Shown: positions 55,855-64,000, counted from the first letter of the stretch. The stretch: 64,000 bases of DNA from Prevotella sp. (GCA_017443345.1 JAFSNR010000030.1:1-64000); one strand, 5' to 3'. A program made the numbers and translations. The notes: generated by a model from the letters alone, not told the origin.

Positions 55855-55886
55855 CAAAGTTAGTGCAAATTGAGCGAAAAACCAAA
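55855..55886 (-). promoter_or_regulatory. Promoter of the PASTA-rluD-ddl operon
   Basis: On the minus strand TTTG (55883-55886), a 20-base spacer and TAACTTTG (55855-55862) match the consensus. The ATG at 55831 is 23 bases past the -7 box, which fixes the PASTA start. Confidence 0.75.
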
Positions 55887-55896
55887 ACAAAGTCAT

Positions 55897-55943
55897 AAAA
55901 AAAACAGAAAGAAGCAAAGAATCTCTCCACTTCTTTCTGTTTT
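55897..55943 (-). terminator. Terminator of rpmH
   Basis: AAAACAGAAAGAAG (55901-55914) and CTTCTTTCTGTTTT (55930-55943) form a perfect 14-bp stem. On the minus strand it is followed by a long T run (complement of 55897-55904). Confidence 0.85.
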
Positions 55944-55971
55944 AACCATTTTTTCCTATGAAAACCGAAAT

Positions 55972-56127
55972 TTACTTTCCGTGGTTCTCGTCAGAAACTG
56001 TCAACTTCTTGCGACCCTTTGCACGACGTGCAGCCAGAACGCGACGGCCATTCTTGGTGGCCATTCTCTCACGGAAGCCGTGCTTGTTAACGCGACGGCG
56101 ATTGTGGGGCTGAAATGTTCTTTTCAT
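55972..56127 (-). CDS. rpmH: 50S ribosomal protein L34
   Basis: This is a 51-residue basic protein: [20 protein letters not shown], then [20 protein letters not shown], ending [11 protein letters not shown]. It is the canonical L34 sequence. It is flanked by its own promoter (56173-56203) and terminator (55897-55943), so it is a single-gene transcript, divergent from efp. Confidence 0.97.
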   Translation of the reverse strand: MKRTFQPHNRRRVNKHGFRERMATKNGRRVLAARRAKGRKKLTVSDENHGK

Positions 56128-56172
56128 TGCTTTTTAACTATTTATTTTGTTATTATTGTCACTTTTGGGCTG

Positions 56173-56203
56173 CAAAAGTACTCATTTCTTTTGAATTACG
56201 CAA
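56173..56203 (-). promoter_or_regulatory. rpmH promoter
   Basis: On the minus strand TTG (56201-56203), a 20-base spacer and TACTTTTG (56173-56180) fit the Bacteroidetes consensus, 46 bases before the rpmH ATG. Confidence 0.75.
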
Positions 56204-56217
56204 GTTTTACGCGAATA

Positions 56218-56251
56218 TTTTTGGTTTTTCGCGCAAATTGCACTAATTTTG
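56218..56251 (+). promoter_or_regulatory. efp promoter
   Basis: TTTTTG (56218-56223), a 20-base spacer and TAATTTTG (56244-56251) fit the consensus, 38 bases before the efp ATG. Confidence 0.75.
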
Positions 56252-56289
56252 CACCCGAAAACGATACAAAAGTAACATTTTATAGGTTT

Positions 56290-56856
56290 ATGATTAATTC
56301 ACAAGACATTAAGAAAGGCACCGCTATTCGCATGGACGGTGGTATTTGGGTGTGCATCGATTTCCAGCACAGAAAGCCAGGTAAGGGTAACACAATTATG
56401 ATTATCAAGGTGAAGAACGTTTCCGACGGTCGCGTTTTAGAGCGCCGTTTCAACATCGGTGAGAAACTGGAGGACGTTATCATTGAGCGTCGCCCCTATC
56501 AGTATCTCTACGAGGATCAGAGTGGACGTATCTTCATGAATCAGGAAACATTCGAGCAGATTCCCATCGACAACGAGCTCGTTATCGGACATGAGTATAT
56601 GAAGGAAAGTGATATCGTAGAAGTTGTTTCTGATACGACTGACGGTACCATCCTCTATGCTGAGATGCCAGTAAAGACTGTGCTCCGCGTCACACACTCT
56701 GAGCCCGGAATTAAGGGTGACACTGCAACCAACACCCTGAAGCCCGCTACACTGGAGACTGGTGTTGAGGTTCGAGTACCTCTGTTTATCAACGAAGGCG
56801 ACCTCATTCAGGTTGACACCCGTGACGGCAGCTATCTGCAGCGCGTAAAGGAATAA
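56290..56856 (+). CDS. efp: Elongation factor P
   Basis: This 188-residue protein starts MINSQDIKKGTAIRMDGGIW, which is the usual beginning of EF-P. The frame stays open 140 codons further upstream, but that part runs through rpmH in antisense and has no coding value. The tip of domain I is HRKPGKGNTI with Lys32, the position that is modified in many bacteria. The end reads VRVPLFINEGDLIQVDTRDG. EF-P relieves ribosome stalling at proline runs. No modification-enzyme gene is in the window. Confidence 0.95.
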   Translation: MINSQDIKKGTAIRMDGGIWVCIDFQHRKPGKGNTIMIIKVKNVSDGRVLERRFNIGEKLEDVIIERRPYQYLYEDQSGRIFMNQETFEQIPIDNELVIGHEYMKESDIVEVVSDTTDGTILYAEMPVKTVLRVTHSEPGIKGDTATNTLKPATLETGVEVRVPLFINEGDLIQVDTRDGSYLQRVKE

Positions 56857-56872
56857 TTGAAAGATTGAAGAA

Positions 56873-57910
56873 TTGAAGTATTCAATTATCGTTCCTGTCT
56901 TTAATCGTCCAGACGAAGTGGACGAACTCCTCGAAAGCCTATCTAATCAAACACTGAAGGATTTCGAGGTTATCATTGTGGAAGACGGATCGATAAAGAC
57001 CTGCAAGGATGTTTGCGACAAGTACGCAGACATCCTTGCTTTGCATTATTATGCCAAGGAGAACTGCGGTCCGGGCCAGAGCCGTAATTACGGAGCAGAA
57101 CGTGCCAATGGCGACTACCTGCTAATACTAGATTCTGATGTTGTATTGCCTGAAGATTATCTCCAGGCTGTTGAAGACACTTTGAGAGAGTCTCCTACAG
57201 AAGCCTTTGGCGGTCCAGATGCAGCTCATCCTTCGTTTACGCCTGTGCAAAAGGCTATCAGCTACTCAATGACATCCTTTTTCACAACTGGCGGTATCCG
57301 AGGCGGCAAGGCGAAACTTGACAAGTTCTACCCTCGTTCTTTCAACATGGGTATTCGTCGTGATGTATATCTTCAGCTTGGAGGATTCTCAAAAATGCGT
57401 TTTGGCGAGGACATTGATTTCTCCTATCGAATAGTGGAAGCAGGTTATCAACCTCGATTATTCCCAAAAGCATGGGTCTGGCACAAACGCAGAACGGATT
57501 TTAGAAAGTTCTTCCGGCAGGTCTATAACAGCGGCATTGCCCGCATCAATCTTGAGAAGCGTCATCCTGGCACCATGAAACCGGTACATCTCCTTCCCAC
57601 CGTCTTTACAGTCGGCGTCTTCGGACTCATCCTGACGTCTGCCGTAGGTCGTGCCCTGATGCACTATGTGGACCGCGATCAGTTCTATTGGATGTGCTTC
57701 GCCCCGTGGATACCTATTATATTATATAGTCTGCTGATCTGCACTGACTCGACTATCAAGAACAAGAGTCTGAAGGTGGGCATGCTCAGTGTGCCGGCAG
57801 CCTTTGTCCAATTGATGGGCTATGGGCTGGGATTTATCGAATCATGGTGGAAACGATGCGTACTGCGACAAGACGAATTCACAGCTTTCGAACAAACATT
57901 CTACAAATAG
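56873..57910 (+). CDS. Family 2 glycosyltransferase
   Basis: This 345-residue protein has a GT-A fold N-terminus (KYSIIVPVFNRPDEVDELLE, then VIIVEDGS, then the DXD-type LILDSDVVLPEDY at ~100) and FGEDIDFSYRIVEAGYQPRL further on. Two or three hydrophobic segments near ~240-315 may anchor it to the membrane. No ATG fits; the first codon is TTG at 56873, inside a string of GAATTGAA-like repeats. It probably transfers a sugar to an envelope glycan. It sits between efp (16 bases) and radC without a polysaccharide cluster, so the acceptor is unknown. Confidence 0.82.
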   Translation: MKYSIIVPVFNRPDEVDELLESLSNQTLKDFEVIIVEDGSIKTCKDVCDKYADILALHYYAKENCGPGQSRNYGAERANGDYLLILDSDVVLPEDYLQAVEDTLRESPTEAFGGPDAAHPSFTPVQKAISYSMTSFFTTGGIRGGKAKLDKFYPRSFNMGIRRDVYLQLGGFSKMRFGEDIDFSYRIVEAGYQPRLFPKAWVWHKRRTDFRKFFRQVYNSGIARINLEKRHPGTMKPVHLLPTVFTVGVFGLILTSAVGRALMHYVDRDQFYWMCFAPWIPIILYSLLICTDSTIKNKSLKVGMLSVPAAFVQLMGYGLGFIESWWKRCVLRQDEFTAFEQTFYK

Positions 57911-57940
57911 TATAAACCCTTTAAACTTAAATGAAACACT

Positions 57941-58636
57941 ATGGAGAAACTCAACATCCGTCAATGGGCGGAAGAAGATCGTCCGCGAGAGAAGATGGCA
58001 GCACTCGGTGCTGATCATCTGACCAATGCCGAACTCCTGGCAATTCTGATTGGTTCCGGCTCACAGCGAGAGAGTGCCGTCGACCTGATGAAACGGTTAT
58101 TGGCTGATTGCAACAACAACCTGAACACCTTGGGGAAGATGACCATCCGCGAGCTTTGCGACTATAACGGCATCGGTGAGGCCAAAGCCATCAGCATCCT
58201 GGCAGCCTGCGAACTGGGCAAGCGTCGGCAGGCAGAAACTGCAGAAGAACGGCCTGACCTCAGCACAGCCACCCGCATCTACAACCACATGCGACCAAAG
58301 CTGCAGGACCTCGACGTAGAGGAGTTCTGGGCTCTGCTGATGAACCAGCATTACCGTCTCATCAAGAAAGTACGCATCTCCCACGGGGGTATCACTGAGA
58401 CCTCCGTCGATATCCGTATCGTCATGAAGGAGGCCGTTCTCGCCAACTGCACCATCCTCGCCGTCTGCCACAACCATCCCTCAGGCAACCTCTCTCCCAG
58501 CAAGGCCGACGATGAACTGACACGAAGCATCAAGCGCGCTTGTGAACTGATGCGTATCCACTTCATGGATCACGTCATCATCACCGACGGACAGTACTAC
58601 TCCTACCATGAGGATGGGAAATCAATGCCCCCCTGA
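57941..58636 (+). CDS. radC: RadC/JAB-domain protein
   Basis: This 231-residue protein has an N-terminal helix-hairpin-helix-like part (HLTNAELLAILIGSGSQ, then DYNGIGEAKAISILAA) and a C-terminal MPN/JAB domain with the metal-binding set HNHPSGNLSPSKAD (~173-186). The whole length matches standard RadC. Despite the old DNA-repair name, the function of RadC is not settled. It is the last forward gene before the TTAAC array. Confidence 0.92.
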   Translation: MEKLNIRQWAEEDRPREKMAALGADHLTNAELLAILIGSGSQRESAVDLMKRLLADCNNNLNTLGKMTIRELCDYNGIGEAKAISILAACELGKRRQAETAEERPDLSTATRIYNHMRPKLQDLDVEEFWALLMNQHYRLIKKVRISHGGITETSVDIRIVMKEAVLANCTILAVCHNHPSGNLSPSKADDELTRSIKRACELMRIHFMDHVIITDGQYYSYHEDGKSMPP

Positions 58637-58669
58637 TCTATTCACTCCGAACAAAAACGGAATCCAATC

Positions 58670-58832
58670 TTAACACTCACGAAATCCGTTATTAACTAGA
58701 AAAATCAAAACTCTTAACACATAATGCAGCGAACCTTAACACAGAGGAAAAAAAGCTTAACTAGAAAATTAAATTCTCTTAACTAAAAATTCGAAAACAC
58801 TTAACTGAAAAAATTTTTTTTCTTAACTGAAA
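58670..58832. repeat. Array of eight TTAAC boxes with 22-base period
   Basis: TTAAC begins at 58670, 58692, 58714, 58736, 58757, 58779, 58801 and 58823, so spacing is 22, 22, 22, 21, 22, 22, 22. Seven of eight are CTTAAC, and later units extend to CTTAACTGAAAA. Outside the boxes the DNA differs between units but is A/T-rich. On the minus strand the box reads GTTAAG. A period of 21-22 bases equals two helical turns, as in direct-repeat sites for LytTR regulators. It lies between convergent genes (radC and the sugar kinase), an odd place for an operator. Confidence 0.8.
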
Positions 58833-59038
58833 ATTTTGTATCGGCAAAGAATCACATTAAAGGATGTTAAGAGAAGAACAAAAACCAGTAATGGCTATTT
58901 GTTTACTCAAGTAAGAAAAAAATCTGACGAAAGCAACTTAAGACTATTTTCCCAAAAAGAAAAACAACTGTTGAAGCACACAGATCACGGTACCAGGGAT
59001 AACAGAAATAAAGCAGAATCCCTACCCGCAGGACCTGT
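58833..59038. other. Intergenic remainder without a convincing gene
   Basis: These ~205 bases follow the TTAAC array. A 68-codon open frame from a TTG at 58836 is lysine/arginine-rich, lacks a promoter and runs into the stop of the converging kinase gene. I see no RNA gene or terminator with confidence. Confidence 0.4.
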
Positions 59039-60139
59039 CTAGTAACCTGAGTTCGGGAGCTGAAAGCTTTGAATAAAGGTCTTCATCTGGTCGTAATTCT
59101 CCTCGACACACTGAAACAGACGATACTGAGACTGCGCCCTGACCAGATTGTGATCCTCATACTGGATTTTATAATAGGTATCACCATTGATGTAGTCGGT
59201 GAGAAACCTGACGCTCTGCATATAGGGGAAGAGTGCTACGGCATTCGGAAGGTTATCGATCTCAACTGGTGTCAAGAACTGACCAGCAGATTCCAGATAA
59301 CCCTGCGTAAAGGCACGAAAGATGTCGAAATCGAAAGCGACGCGGCTAAGGTCTGGTTCGTCTTCTGCAACCTTATTGGCTGCAGTGCGCAAGAAGTCGC
59401 CATAGTCGGAGAAGACGAAGCTTGGCATAACGGTGTCAAGGTCAATCACGCACAGGACCCCACCATTGCTATCGAACAGCATATTGTTAACCTTGGTGTC
59501 GCAGTGACAGATGCGTTTAGGCAGCTGGCCTTCCCTGTGCAACTGTTCTGCAAAGCACATCCGTCTGGATTGTTGCAACAATCTGTCGATGAGAAGAACA
59601 ACACTACCAGCTCTTCCGACAGGATCAGCCGCAATGGCCTCTTGAAGCTGACTGACACGCAACTCCATATTGTGGAAGTCGGGGATGGTCTCATAAAGGG
59701 GGACAGAAAGGTCTGTCAGCATCGCTTCGAATTGTCCGAAAGCCCTTCCTGCATCATAGGAGTTTTTCGGGCTGACTGCCTCGATGGTCTGTGCACCGCT
59801 GATGAAGACGGATATTCGCCAGTAGTTTCCATTTTCATCTTGATGATAAGTCTTGCCATTGTCGGTCTTCACAAATCTCAGCACTTTCCGTTCGATGTCA
59901 GCTTCTCCAGCGGCCTCTAGCTTACGCCGGATATGGGCAGTAACCGTCTCAATATTATGTTGCAGCACTTCCACATTGCGGAAGATGGCATGGTTGATGC
60001 GCTGCAACACATAGTCTGGGCTATCACCAGAAGTCTTAACCAAATAGGTGTCGTTAATCAAGCCATTCCCAAGCGGAGATATCTGCAGGATATTGCCTTG
60101 TAGCAAAAAATGGCCTACTATTTGTCCTGGTTGTTCCAT
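59039..60139 (-). CDS. APH-fold sugar kinase, probably N-acetylhexosamine kinase
   Basis: The start is probably ATG 60139 (MEQPGQIVGHFLLQGNILQI), 10 bases after the GH109 stop; the longer start at 60178 would overlap that gene. Length is 366 residues. The kinase fold is visible: GNGLINDTYLVKT (nucleotide loop), the catalytic Brenner motif in RICHCDTKVNNMLFD, and the Mg-binding VIDLDT. In organisation it resembles NahK-type N-acetylhexosamine 1-kinases. Next to an alpha-N-acetylgalactosaminidase it most likely phosphorylates released GalNAc. Substrate specificity is inferred from context, not from residues. Confidence 0.7.
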   Translation of the reverse strand: MEQPGQIVGHFLLQGNILQISPLGNGLINDTYLVKTSGDSPDYVLQRINHAIFRNVEVLQHNIETVTAHIRRKLEAAGEADIERKVLRFVKTDNGKTYHQDENGNYWRISVFISGAQTIEAVSPKNSYDAGRAFGQFEAMLTDLSVPLYETIPDFHNMELRVSQLQEAIAADPVGRAGSVVLLIDRLLQQSRRMCFAEQLHREGQLPKRICHCDTKVNNMLFDSNGGVLCVIDLDTVMPSFVFSDYGDFLRTAANKVAEDEPDLSRVAFDFDIFRAFTQGYLESAGQFLTPVEIDNLPNAVALFPYMQSVRFLTDYINGDTYYKIQYEDHNLVRAQSQYRLFQCVEENYDQMKTFIQSFQLPNSGY

Positions 60140-60149
60140 AGGTGATACG

Positions 60150-61643
60150 TCACTTTGTCTTATTCCACTCTTTAGCACCTTTCTCCTTCAACCGGATGGT
60201 GAATGCCTCGGCTTTAGTCTGCGCAGCTTTTTCAGATTCTGGTGAGGCATATGCATGACGGTAACCTTTCACCTTGTTCCATTCACCACGGGTAAAGTCT
60301 GGAATGGCAACAGGCGCACAATGATGATCCATCGACAAGGAACCGAGTTCTGCCAGACAACACCATTCTGCCAGATCGTAGACATCCATATCGAGCGGCA
60401 GACCGTTCTGTAAGCAATAAACGAGTCGGCTATCCATCACAAAATCCATGCCCCCGTGTCCTCCGACTTCTTTGGCCGTCTTGCCATATTTCTTCAAGAT
60501 AGGATGCTCGTAGAGTGCTTCCAAGGAGTCTTTCTGCTCCTTCGGCAGGAAGTCATGACCCTGAGGCGTATCGAGTGCAATGCCTTCTATGGGATATTTA
60601 TTGGCAAAGCCCTTGGTACCCGTCAGCTGGTAAAGACGGTTATAGGGTTGGGGACTCATGACGTTGTGCTGTATTTCAATGACCTTGCCTTGTGCCGTGC
60701 GGATCAGCGTGGTGGTATGATCTCCGTTACGGAAATTGTTGCATACAGAATCTGTACGTTTACCGACAAGTTCCTTTCCTATCACCGATTTCGTGTCCAT
60801 AGCCACAAGCATCTCCATACGGTCTCCCCGATGGATGTCGAGAGCCTGGGCTACGGGACCAAGACCGTGGGTAGGATAGACATCGCCCCTGTGACGCATA
60901 TTATAGTCAAGGCGCCAGCCCAGACGGTCGTTCTCACCCGCTTTCCAATACTCGTCCCAATAAGGAGTGAGATTATGTATATAGGCACCCTGGGCCCTGA
61001 TAATCTCGCCGAATACCCCTTGCTGAGCCATATTCAGCGCATTCATTTCAAACCAGTCATAACAACAGTTCTCCAGAATCATACAATGCAAGCGTTTCTT
61101 CTCGCTCATCTCTACCAGAGTCCAACACTCCTTCAGATTCATGGCCGAAGGAACTTCGATGGCAACGTGTTTTCCATTCTGCATGGCGCACATTGCCACA
61201 GGGAAATGGTGCAGCCAGTCGGTGGCGATATAGACCAAGTCCACATCATTGCGCAAACACAGTGACTCATAGCCCTTTTCGCCTGAATAGACAGCTGCTG
61301 GAGGCATCGATGCTTTCCTGAGAATGTCCTGACAGGCCAGGGCCCGACTCTCCTCATAGTCGCAAAGCGCCACAACCTGTATACCAGGAATCTCCACCCA
61401 ACGTCTCACGGCCTCCGGACCCCTCATACCCAGACCTACAAAGGCAACGCGTACAACCTCCATAGGGGCAGTCTTCAGTCCAATAACACTTTGTTGCCCT
61501 TCAGGGCGTTCCGGCACTTCAGTAACTATCATGCCATTATCCCACTTCCATGCTATCCCATCACCTCCAGTCTGTTGTGCCAACACGGATAATGCAGACA
61601 TCAATAACAGACTAATACTCAAAATACGTACTCCTTTTCTCAT
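60150..61643 (-). CDS. GH109 alpha-N-acetylgalactosaminidase (Gfo/Idh/MocA fold)
   Basis: This 497-residue protein has a signal peptide (ending VLAQ, ~23) and a Rossmann motif for tightly bound NAD (VAFVGLGMRGPEAVRR, ~67-82). It shows the family signatures YIHNLTPYWDEYW and GDVYPTHGLGPVAQALDI, in which Tyr256 and His259 occupy the positions of the catalytic pair in characterised GH109 enzymes. Such enzymes remove terminal alpha-GalNAc (for example blood-group A antigen or mucin sugars) by an NAD-dependent mechanism. It is first in a two-gene operon with the sugar kinase and divergent from a SusC gene. Confidence 0.85.
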   Translation of the reverse strand: MRKGVRILSISLLLMSALSVLAQQTGGDGIAWKWDNGMIVTEVPERPEGQQSVIGLKTAPMEVVRVAFVGLGMRGPEAVRRWVEIPGIQVVALCDYEESRALACQDILRKASMPPAAVYSGEKGYESLCLRNDVDLVYIATDWLHHFPVAMCAMQNGKHVAIEVPSAMNLKECWTLVEMSEKKRLHCMILENCCYDWFEMNALNMAQQGVFGEIIRAQGAYIHNLTPYWDEYWKAGENDRLGWRLDYNMRHRGDVYPTHGLGPVAQALDIHRGDRMEMLVAMDTKSVIGKELVGKRTDSVCNNFRNGDHTTTLIRTAQGKVIEIQHNVMSPQPYNRLYQLTGTKGFANKYPIEGIALDTPQGHDFLPKEQKDSLEALYEHPILKKYGKTAKEVGGHGGMDFVMDSRLVYCLQNGLPLDMDVYDLAEWCCLAELGSLSMDHHCAPVAIPDFTRGEWNKVKGYRHAYASPESEKAAQTKAEAFTIRLKEKGAKEWNKTK

Positions 61644-61660
61644 ATAAACTCATTTTGTGG

Positions 61661-61668
61661 CAAAGATA
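61661..61668 (-). promoter_or_regulatory. -7 box for the GH109-kinase operon
   Basis: On the minus strand TATCTTTG matches TAnnTTTG, ~17 bases before the GH109 ATG. No convincing -33 box is present. Confidence 0.55.
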
Positions 61669-61744
61669 AACAATTCCATTAACTTTTTATCAGTCCATAC
61701 GGTTAAAAAATTGTTAAATATACTTTTTATTCGTAATAAACCAT

Positions 61745-61752
61745 TATCTTTG
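61745..61752 (+). promoter_or_regulatory. -7 box for the second SusC gene
   Basis: TATCTTTG matches TAnnTTTG, 65 bases before the ATG at 61818. The -33 region is not consensus, which would suit regulated expression. Confidence 0.55.
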
Positions 61753-61817
61753 CAAAGAATTACGAACAAATCCTAAAAGGAACTATTTCTAACTTAGTAC
61801 TAATTTAATTATTTATT

Positions 61818-64000
61818 ATGACAAAAAACTATTACCAGCCCCCTTCGTTTTCAGACAAAGGTGTTAAGCTGTTGAAAGCTGCTATCCTGGCATTCGCCCT
61901 GGTTAGCATGCCGCAGTCTATCATGGCTGAAACGAGCAAGAGCCAGGCTGTGGAACAGGCAGGCTCTTTCCGTGGTACAGTTGTTGATCAGAATGGTGAG
62001 CCGCTGATCGGCGTATCCGTCCTGGTGAAAGGTTCGACAACTGGTACTGTGACCGACTTTGACGGTAACTTTGCACTGGATGTTGCCCAAGGCAAGACGC
62101 TGGAGGTATCCTACGTGGGATATGCCACCCAGCAGATTATCGTAAAAGGCTCTGAGATCAAGATCGTCTTGAAGGAAGACGCGATGAAACTGGATGAACT
62201 GGTTGTCGTTGGATTCGGTACCCAGAAGAAAGCCAACCTGACGGGATCAGTGGCCAACGTGGACAACAAGCTGTTGGAGAACCGCCCGCTGACGAACCTG
62301 TCATCAGGTCTGGCCGGTCTGCTGCCCGGCGTCTCAGTACTCCAGAACTCCGGTCAGCCCGGTATGGATATCGGTAACATCAACATCCGTGGTATCGGTA
62401 CGTTCAACGAGTCAGGCCCACTGGTGATTATCGACGGCTTTGAAGGCTCGATGAACGATGTGAACCCGAACGATGTGGAGTCGATCTCCGTGCTGAAGGA
62501 CGCTGCCTCGAGTGCCATCTACGGATCGAAGGCAGCCAACGGCGTTATCCTCATCACCACCAAGCGCGGTAAGAGCGGCAGGGCCACAGTGACCTATCAG
62601 GGACTCGTGGGTGCCACCACTGCTACCGACTATCCTCGCTTCATGAGTTCAGACCGCATTGCTGAGGTTTGGAACAAGGTGAACCAGAGCGTAGGCGTGG
62701 AAGACCGTTTCACCCAGGACGAGATCAACAAGTTCAAGAACGGTTCTGATCCTGACAACTACGCTAACACCGACTGGCAGGACCTGCTCTACAAGACCGG
62801 CTTACAGACCCAGCACAACGTGACGCTTTCGGGCGGTAACGACCATGCGAAGTATCTGGCCTCGGTGGGCTATCTCTATCAGAACGGTATCGTAGCCAAC
62901 TATAATAAGAATCAGGTGAGTGCACGCGTAAACGTCGACATCAACCCCTTTGACAAACTGGAAACGAGTTGGAGCATCAACTTCATGCGCCAGGACGTCA
63001 ACGAGCCTCTGCCATCATATAACCTCTCTACAAGTGGTGGCGAGGGTGCCGATGCCTTCGGTTCTTCAAACTCTGTATACCAGATCTTCCGTCAGATCAA
63101 CGTCATCAGCCCGATGGTGCCTTATAAGTATCAGGACGGCTCATACGGATCAATCTCCGACGGTAACCCCATCGCATGGGTGGAGAGCGGTGCCAAGGGT
63201 AACACCATCAAGAACAACCTGCAGGCCATCGGTAGTGCGAAGTACTATTTCTTCCCCTTCCTCTCTGTAAAGGCTGCTTTAGCTTATACACGCAACACCA
63301 ACGAGTATGCCGCCCACAACCTCCGCGTGAAGTATCACTCTGGTTCTCAGGGTACGACCGAGACGGCATTCACCAGCTCGAACTACGAGCGCACCGTGCT
63401 TGACGTGACACCTGAGTTTGTGAAAGCATTCGGTGGACACAACCTCAACGTGCTGGCAGGCTACCATGCAGAGCTCTACAAGTACCGCTACAACTACACT
63501 TATCGTACGGATATGGCCAATGACGTGCTGACCGACATCAACGCCGGTTCTTCATCGACCGCCAAGGCTGAGGGCTACACCCGCGAACTCTCCATGATCT
63601 CATGGTTCGGACGCATTGCCTACAACTACCTGGGCCGCTACCTCTTCGAGGCCAATGCCCGTTACGACGGTTCTTCACGTTTCACTGGTGACAACAAGTG
63701 GGGATTCTTCCCGTCGTTCTCCGCTGGATGGCGATTCAGCGACGAGCCTTTCTGGGGTTCTCTGCGCAACGTCATCTCCAACGCCAAGCTGCGCCTCTCC
63801 TGGGGTAAACTGGGTAACCAGGAGATAGGTTCCTACTATCCGACAGTGACGCAGATGTCGCTTGGATACGGAACGATTATCGATGGTAAATATGTGAACG
63901 GTACCGTGACCCGCAATGCTGTGAACAAGGACCTGAAGTGGGAGGCCACAAAGACCATGGGTATCGGTCTGGATGTGAACATCTGGAAACTGGCCTGTGT
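61818..64000 (+). CDS. susC: SusC/RagA-family TonB-dependent transporter (3' end outside window)
   Basis: The frame from ATG 61818 (MTKNYYQPPSFSDKGVKLLK) stays open to the window end, giving 727 residues. It has a signal peptide (~15-40, ending SIMAE), then a CarboxypepD-regulatory-like domain (~52-125, VLVKGSTTGTVTDFDGNFAL). The plug contains ELVVVGFGTQKKANLTGS, then NIRGIGTFNESGPLVIIDGF and VLKDAASSAIYGSKAANG. Barrel strands follow (RYLFEANARYDGSSRFTGDN). It is divergent from the GH109 and kinase genes, so it probably belongs to the same glycan-use locus, with a SusD expected just beyond the window. Confidence 0.9.
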   Translation, partial: MTKNYYQPPSFSDKGVKLLKAAILAFALVSMPQSIMAETSKSQAVEQAGSFRGTVVDQNGEPLIGVSVLVKGSTTGTVTDFDGNFALDVAQGKTLEVSYVGYATQQIIVKGSEIKIVLKEDAMKLDELVVVGFGTQKKANLTGSVANVDNKLLENRPLTNLSSGLAGLLPGVSVLQNSGQPGMDIGNINIRGIGTFNESGPLVIIDGFEGSMNDVNPNDVESISVLKDAASSAIYGSKAANGVILITTKRGKSGRATVTYQGLVGATTATDYPRFMSSDRIAEVWNKVNQSVGVEDRFTQDEINKFKNGSDPDNYANTDWQDLLYKTGLQTQHNVTLSGGNDHAKYLASVGYLYQNGIVANYNKNQVSARVNVDINPFDKLETSWSINFMRQDVNEPLPSYNLSTSGGEGADAFGSSNSVYQIFRQINVISPMVPYKYQDGSYGSISDGNPIAWVESGAKGNTIKNNLQAIGSAKYYFFPFLSVKAALAYTRNTNEYAAHNLRVKYHSGSQGTTETAFTSSNYERTVLDVTPEFVKAFGGHNLNVLAGYHAELYKYRYNYTYRTDMANDVLTDINAGSSSTAKAEGYTRELSMISWFGRIAYNYLGRYLFEANARYDGSSRFTGDNKWGFFPSFSAGWRFSDEPFWGSLRNVISNAKLRLSWGKLGNQEIGSYYPTVTQMSLGYGTIIDGKYVNGTVTRNAVNKDLKWEATKTMGIGLDVNIWKLAC

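Noticed and set aside
55832..55930. Longer N-terminus for the PASTA protein
   Set aside because: The region contains the operon promoter and part of the rpmH terminator, so it is not transcribed as coding sequence.
55870..56289. N-terminal 140-codon extension of the efp frame
   Set aside because: It runs antisense through rpmH and its promoter, has no family similarity, and the efp promoter at 56218-56251 lies inside it. EF-P starts at 56290.
58670..58832. CRISPR array
   Set aside because: The repeated part is only 5-12 bases with a 22-base period; no conserved repeat of 23 or more bases, no unique spacers of normal length and no cas genes.
58836..59042. 68-codon frame after the TTAAC array
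   Set aside because: It has a TTG start, no promoter, biased lysine/arginine composition, and its end overlaps the converging kinase gene. No supporting evidence was found.

Overview
The window looks like chromosomal DNA of a gut or oral Bacteroidales bacterium, most likely Prevotella or a close relative. The evidence is SusC/SusD pairs, a GH109 enzyme, the succinylated arginine pathway (SOTCase type), BACON-type surface proteins, secreted proteins ending in a GxYIxxGKKxVI tail, and many promoters of the Bacteroidetes form TTTG-N20-TAnnTTTG. Shine-Dalgarno sequences are mostly absent. Species was not established.

Layout. 1-3.6 kb: end of a secreted protein, then a large BACON-domain surface protein. 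3.6-5.8 kb: a rearrangement scar with a frameshifted remnant, a clostripain-family peptidase with an internal deletion, an AT-rich segment bounded by 16-bp inverted repeats, and the orphaned C-terminus of a secreted protein that carries 30 bases identical to the start of argD. 5.8-15.2 kb: an Rpn-type nuclease, a membrane-bound kelch-AraC regulator, and two translationally coupled repeat-rich surface proteins. 15.3-26.7 kb: a forward arginine/proline biosynthesis run (argD, proC, proB, proA, SOTCase) with a LolA-like protein, an XRE-cupin regulator, an acyl-CoA synthetase, a YraN protein, a SpoIIE-type phosphatase and threonine aldolase.

26.7-34.1 kb (minus): an orphan three-gene VgrG-type operon. 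It encodes a 1513-residue VgrG-like spike with a coiled-coil insert inside its OB domain, a 701-residue beta-rich companion, and a full-length but diverged ribosome recycling factor (RRF) paralogue. No sheath, tube, baseplate or ATPase genes are present. 34.3-44.1 kb: three copies of a two-gene module, each a polytopic membrane protein plus a lipoprotein with one CxxCH haem-type motif and a predicted beta-propeller. 44.2-50.9 kb (minus): a SusC-SusD-lipoprotein operon with a structured leader. 51.2-56.1 kb (minus): a NigD-like lipoprotein, acyltransferase, ddl, rluD-type synthase, PASTA protein, and rpmH (51 residues). 56.2-58.6 kb: efp, a glycosyltransferase and radC. 58.7-58.8 kb: eight TTAAC boxes spaced 21-22 bases apart. 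59.0-64.0 kb: a probable GalNAc-salvage pair (sugar kinase and GH109) divergent from a SusC that runs off the window.

The best candidates for something undescribed are the VgrG/RRF-like operon, the triplicated CxxCH module and the 22-base box array. All functional statements come from reading motifs by eye; no database search was possible.
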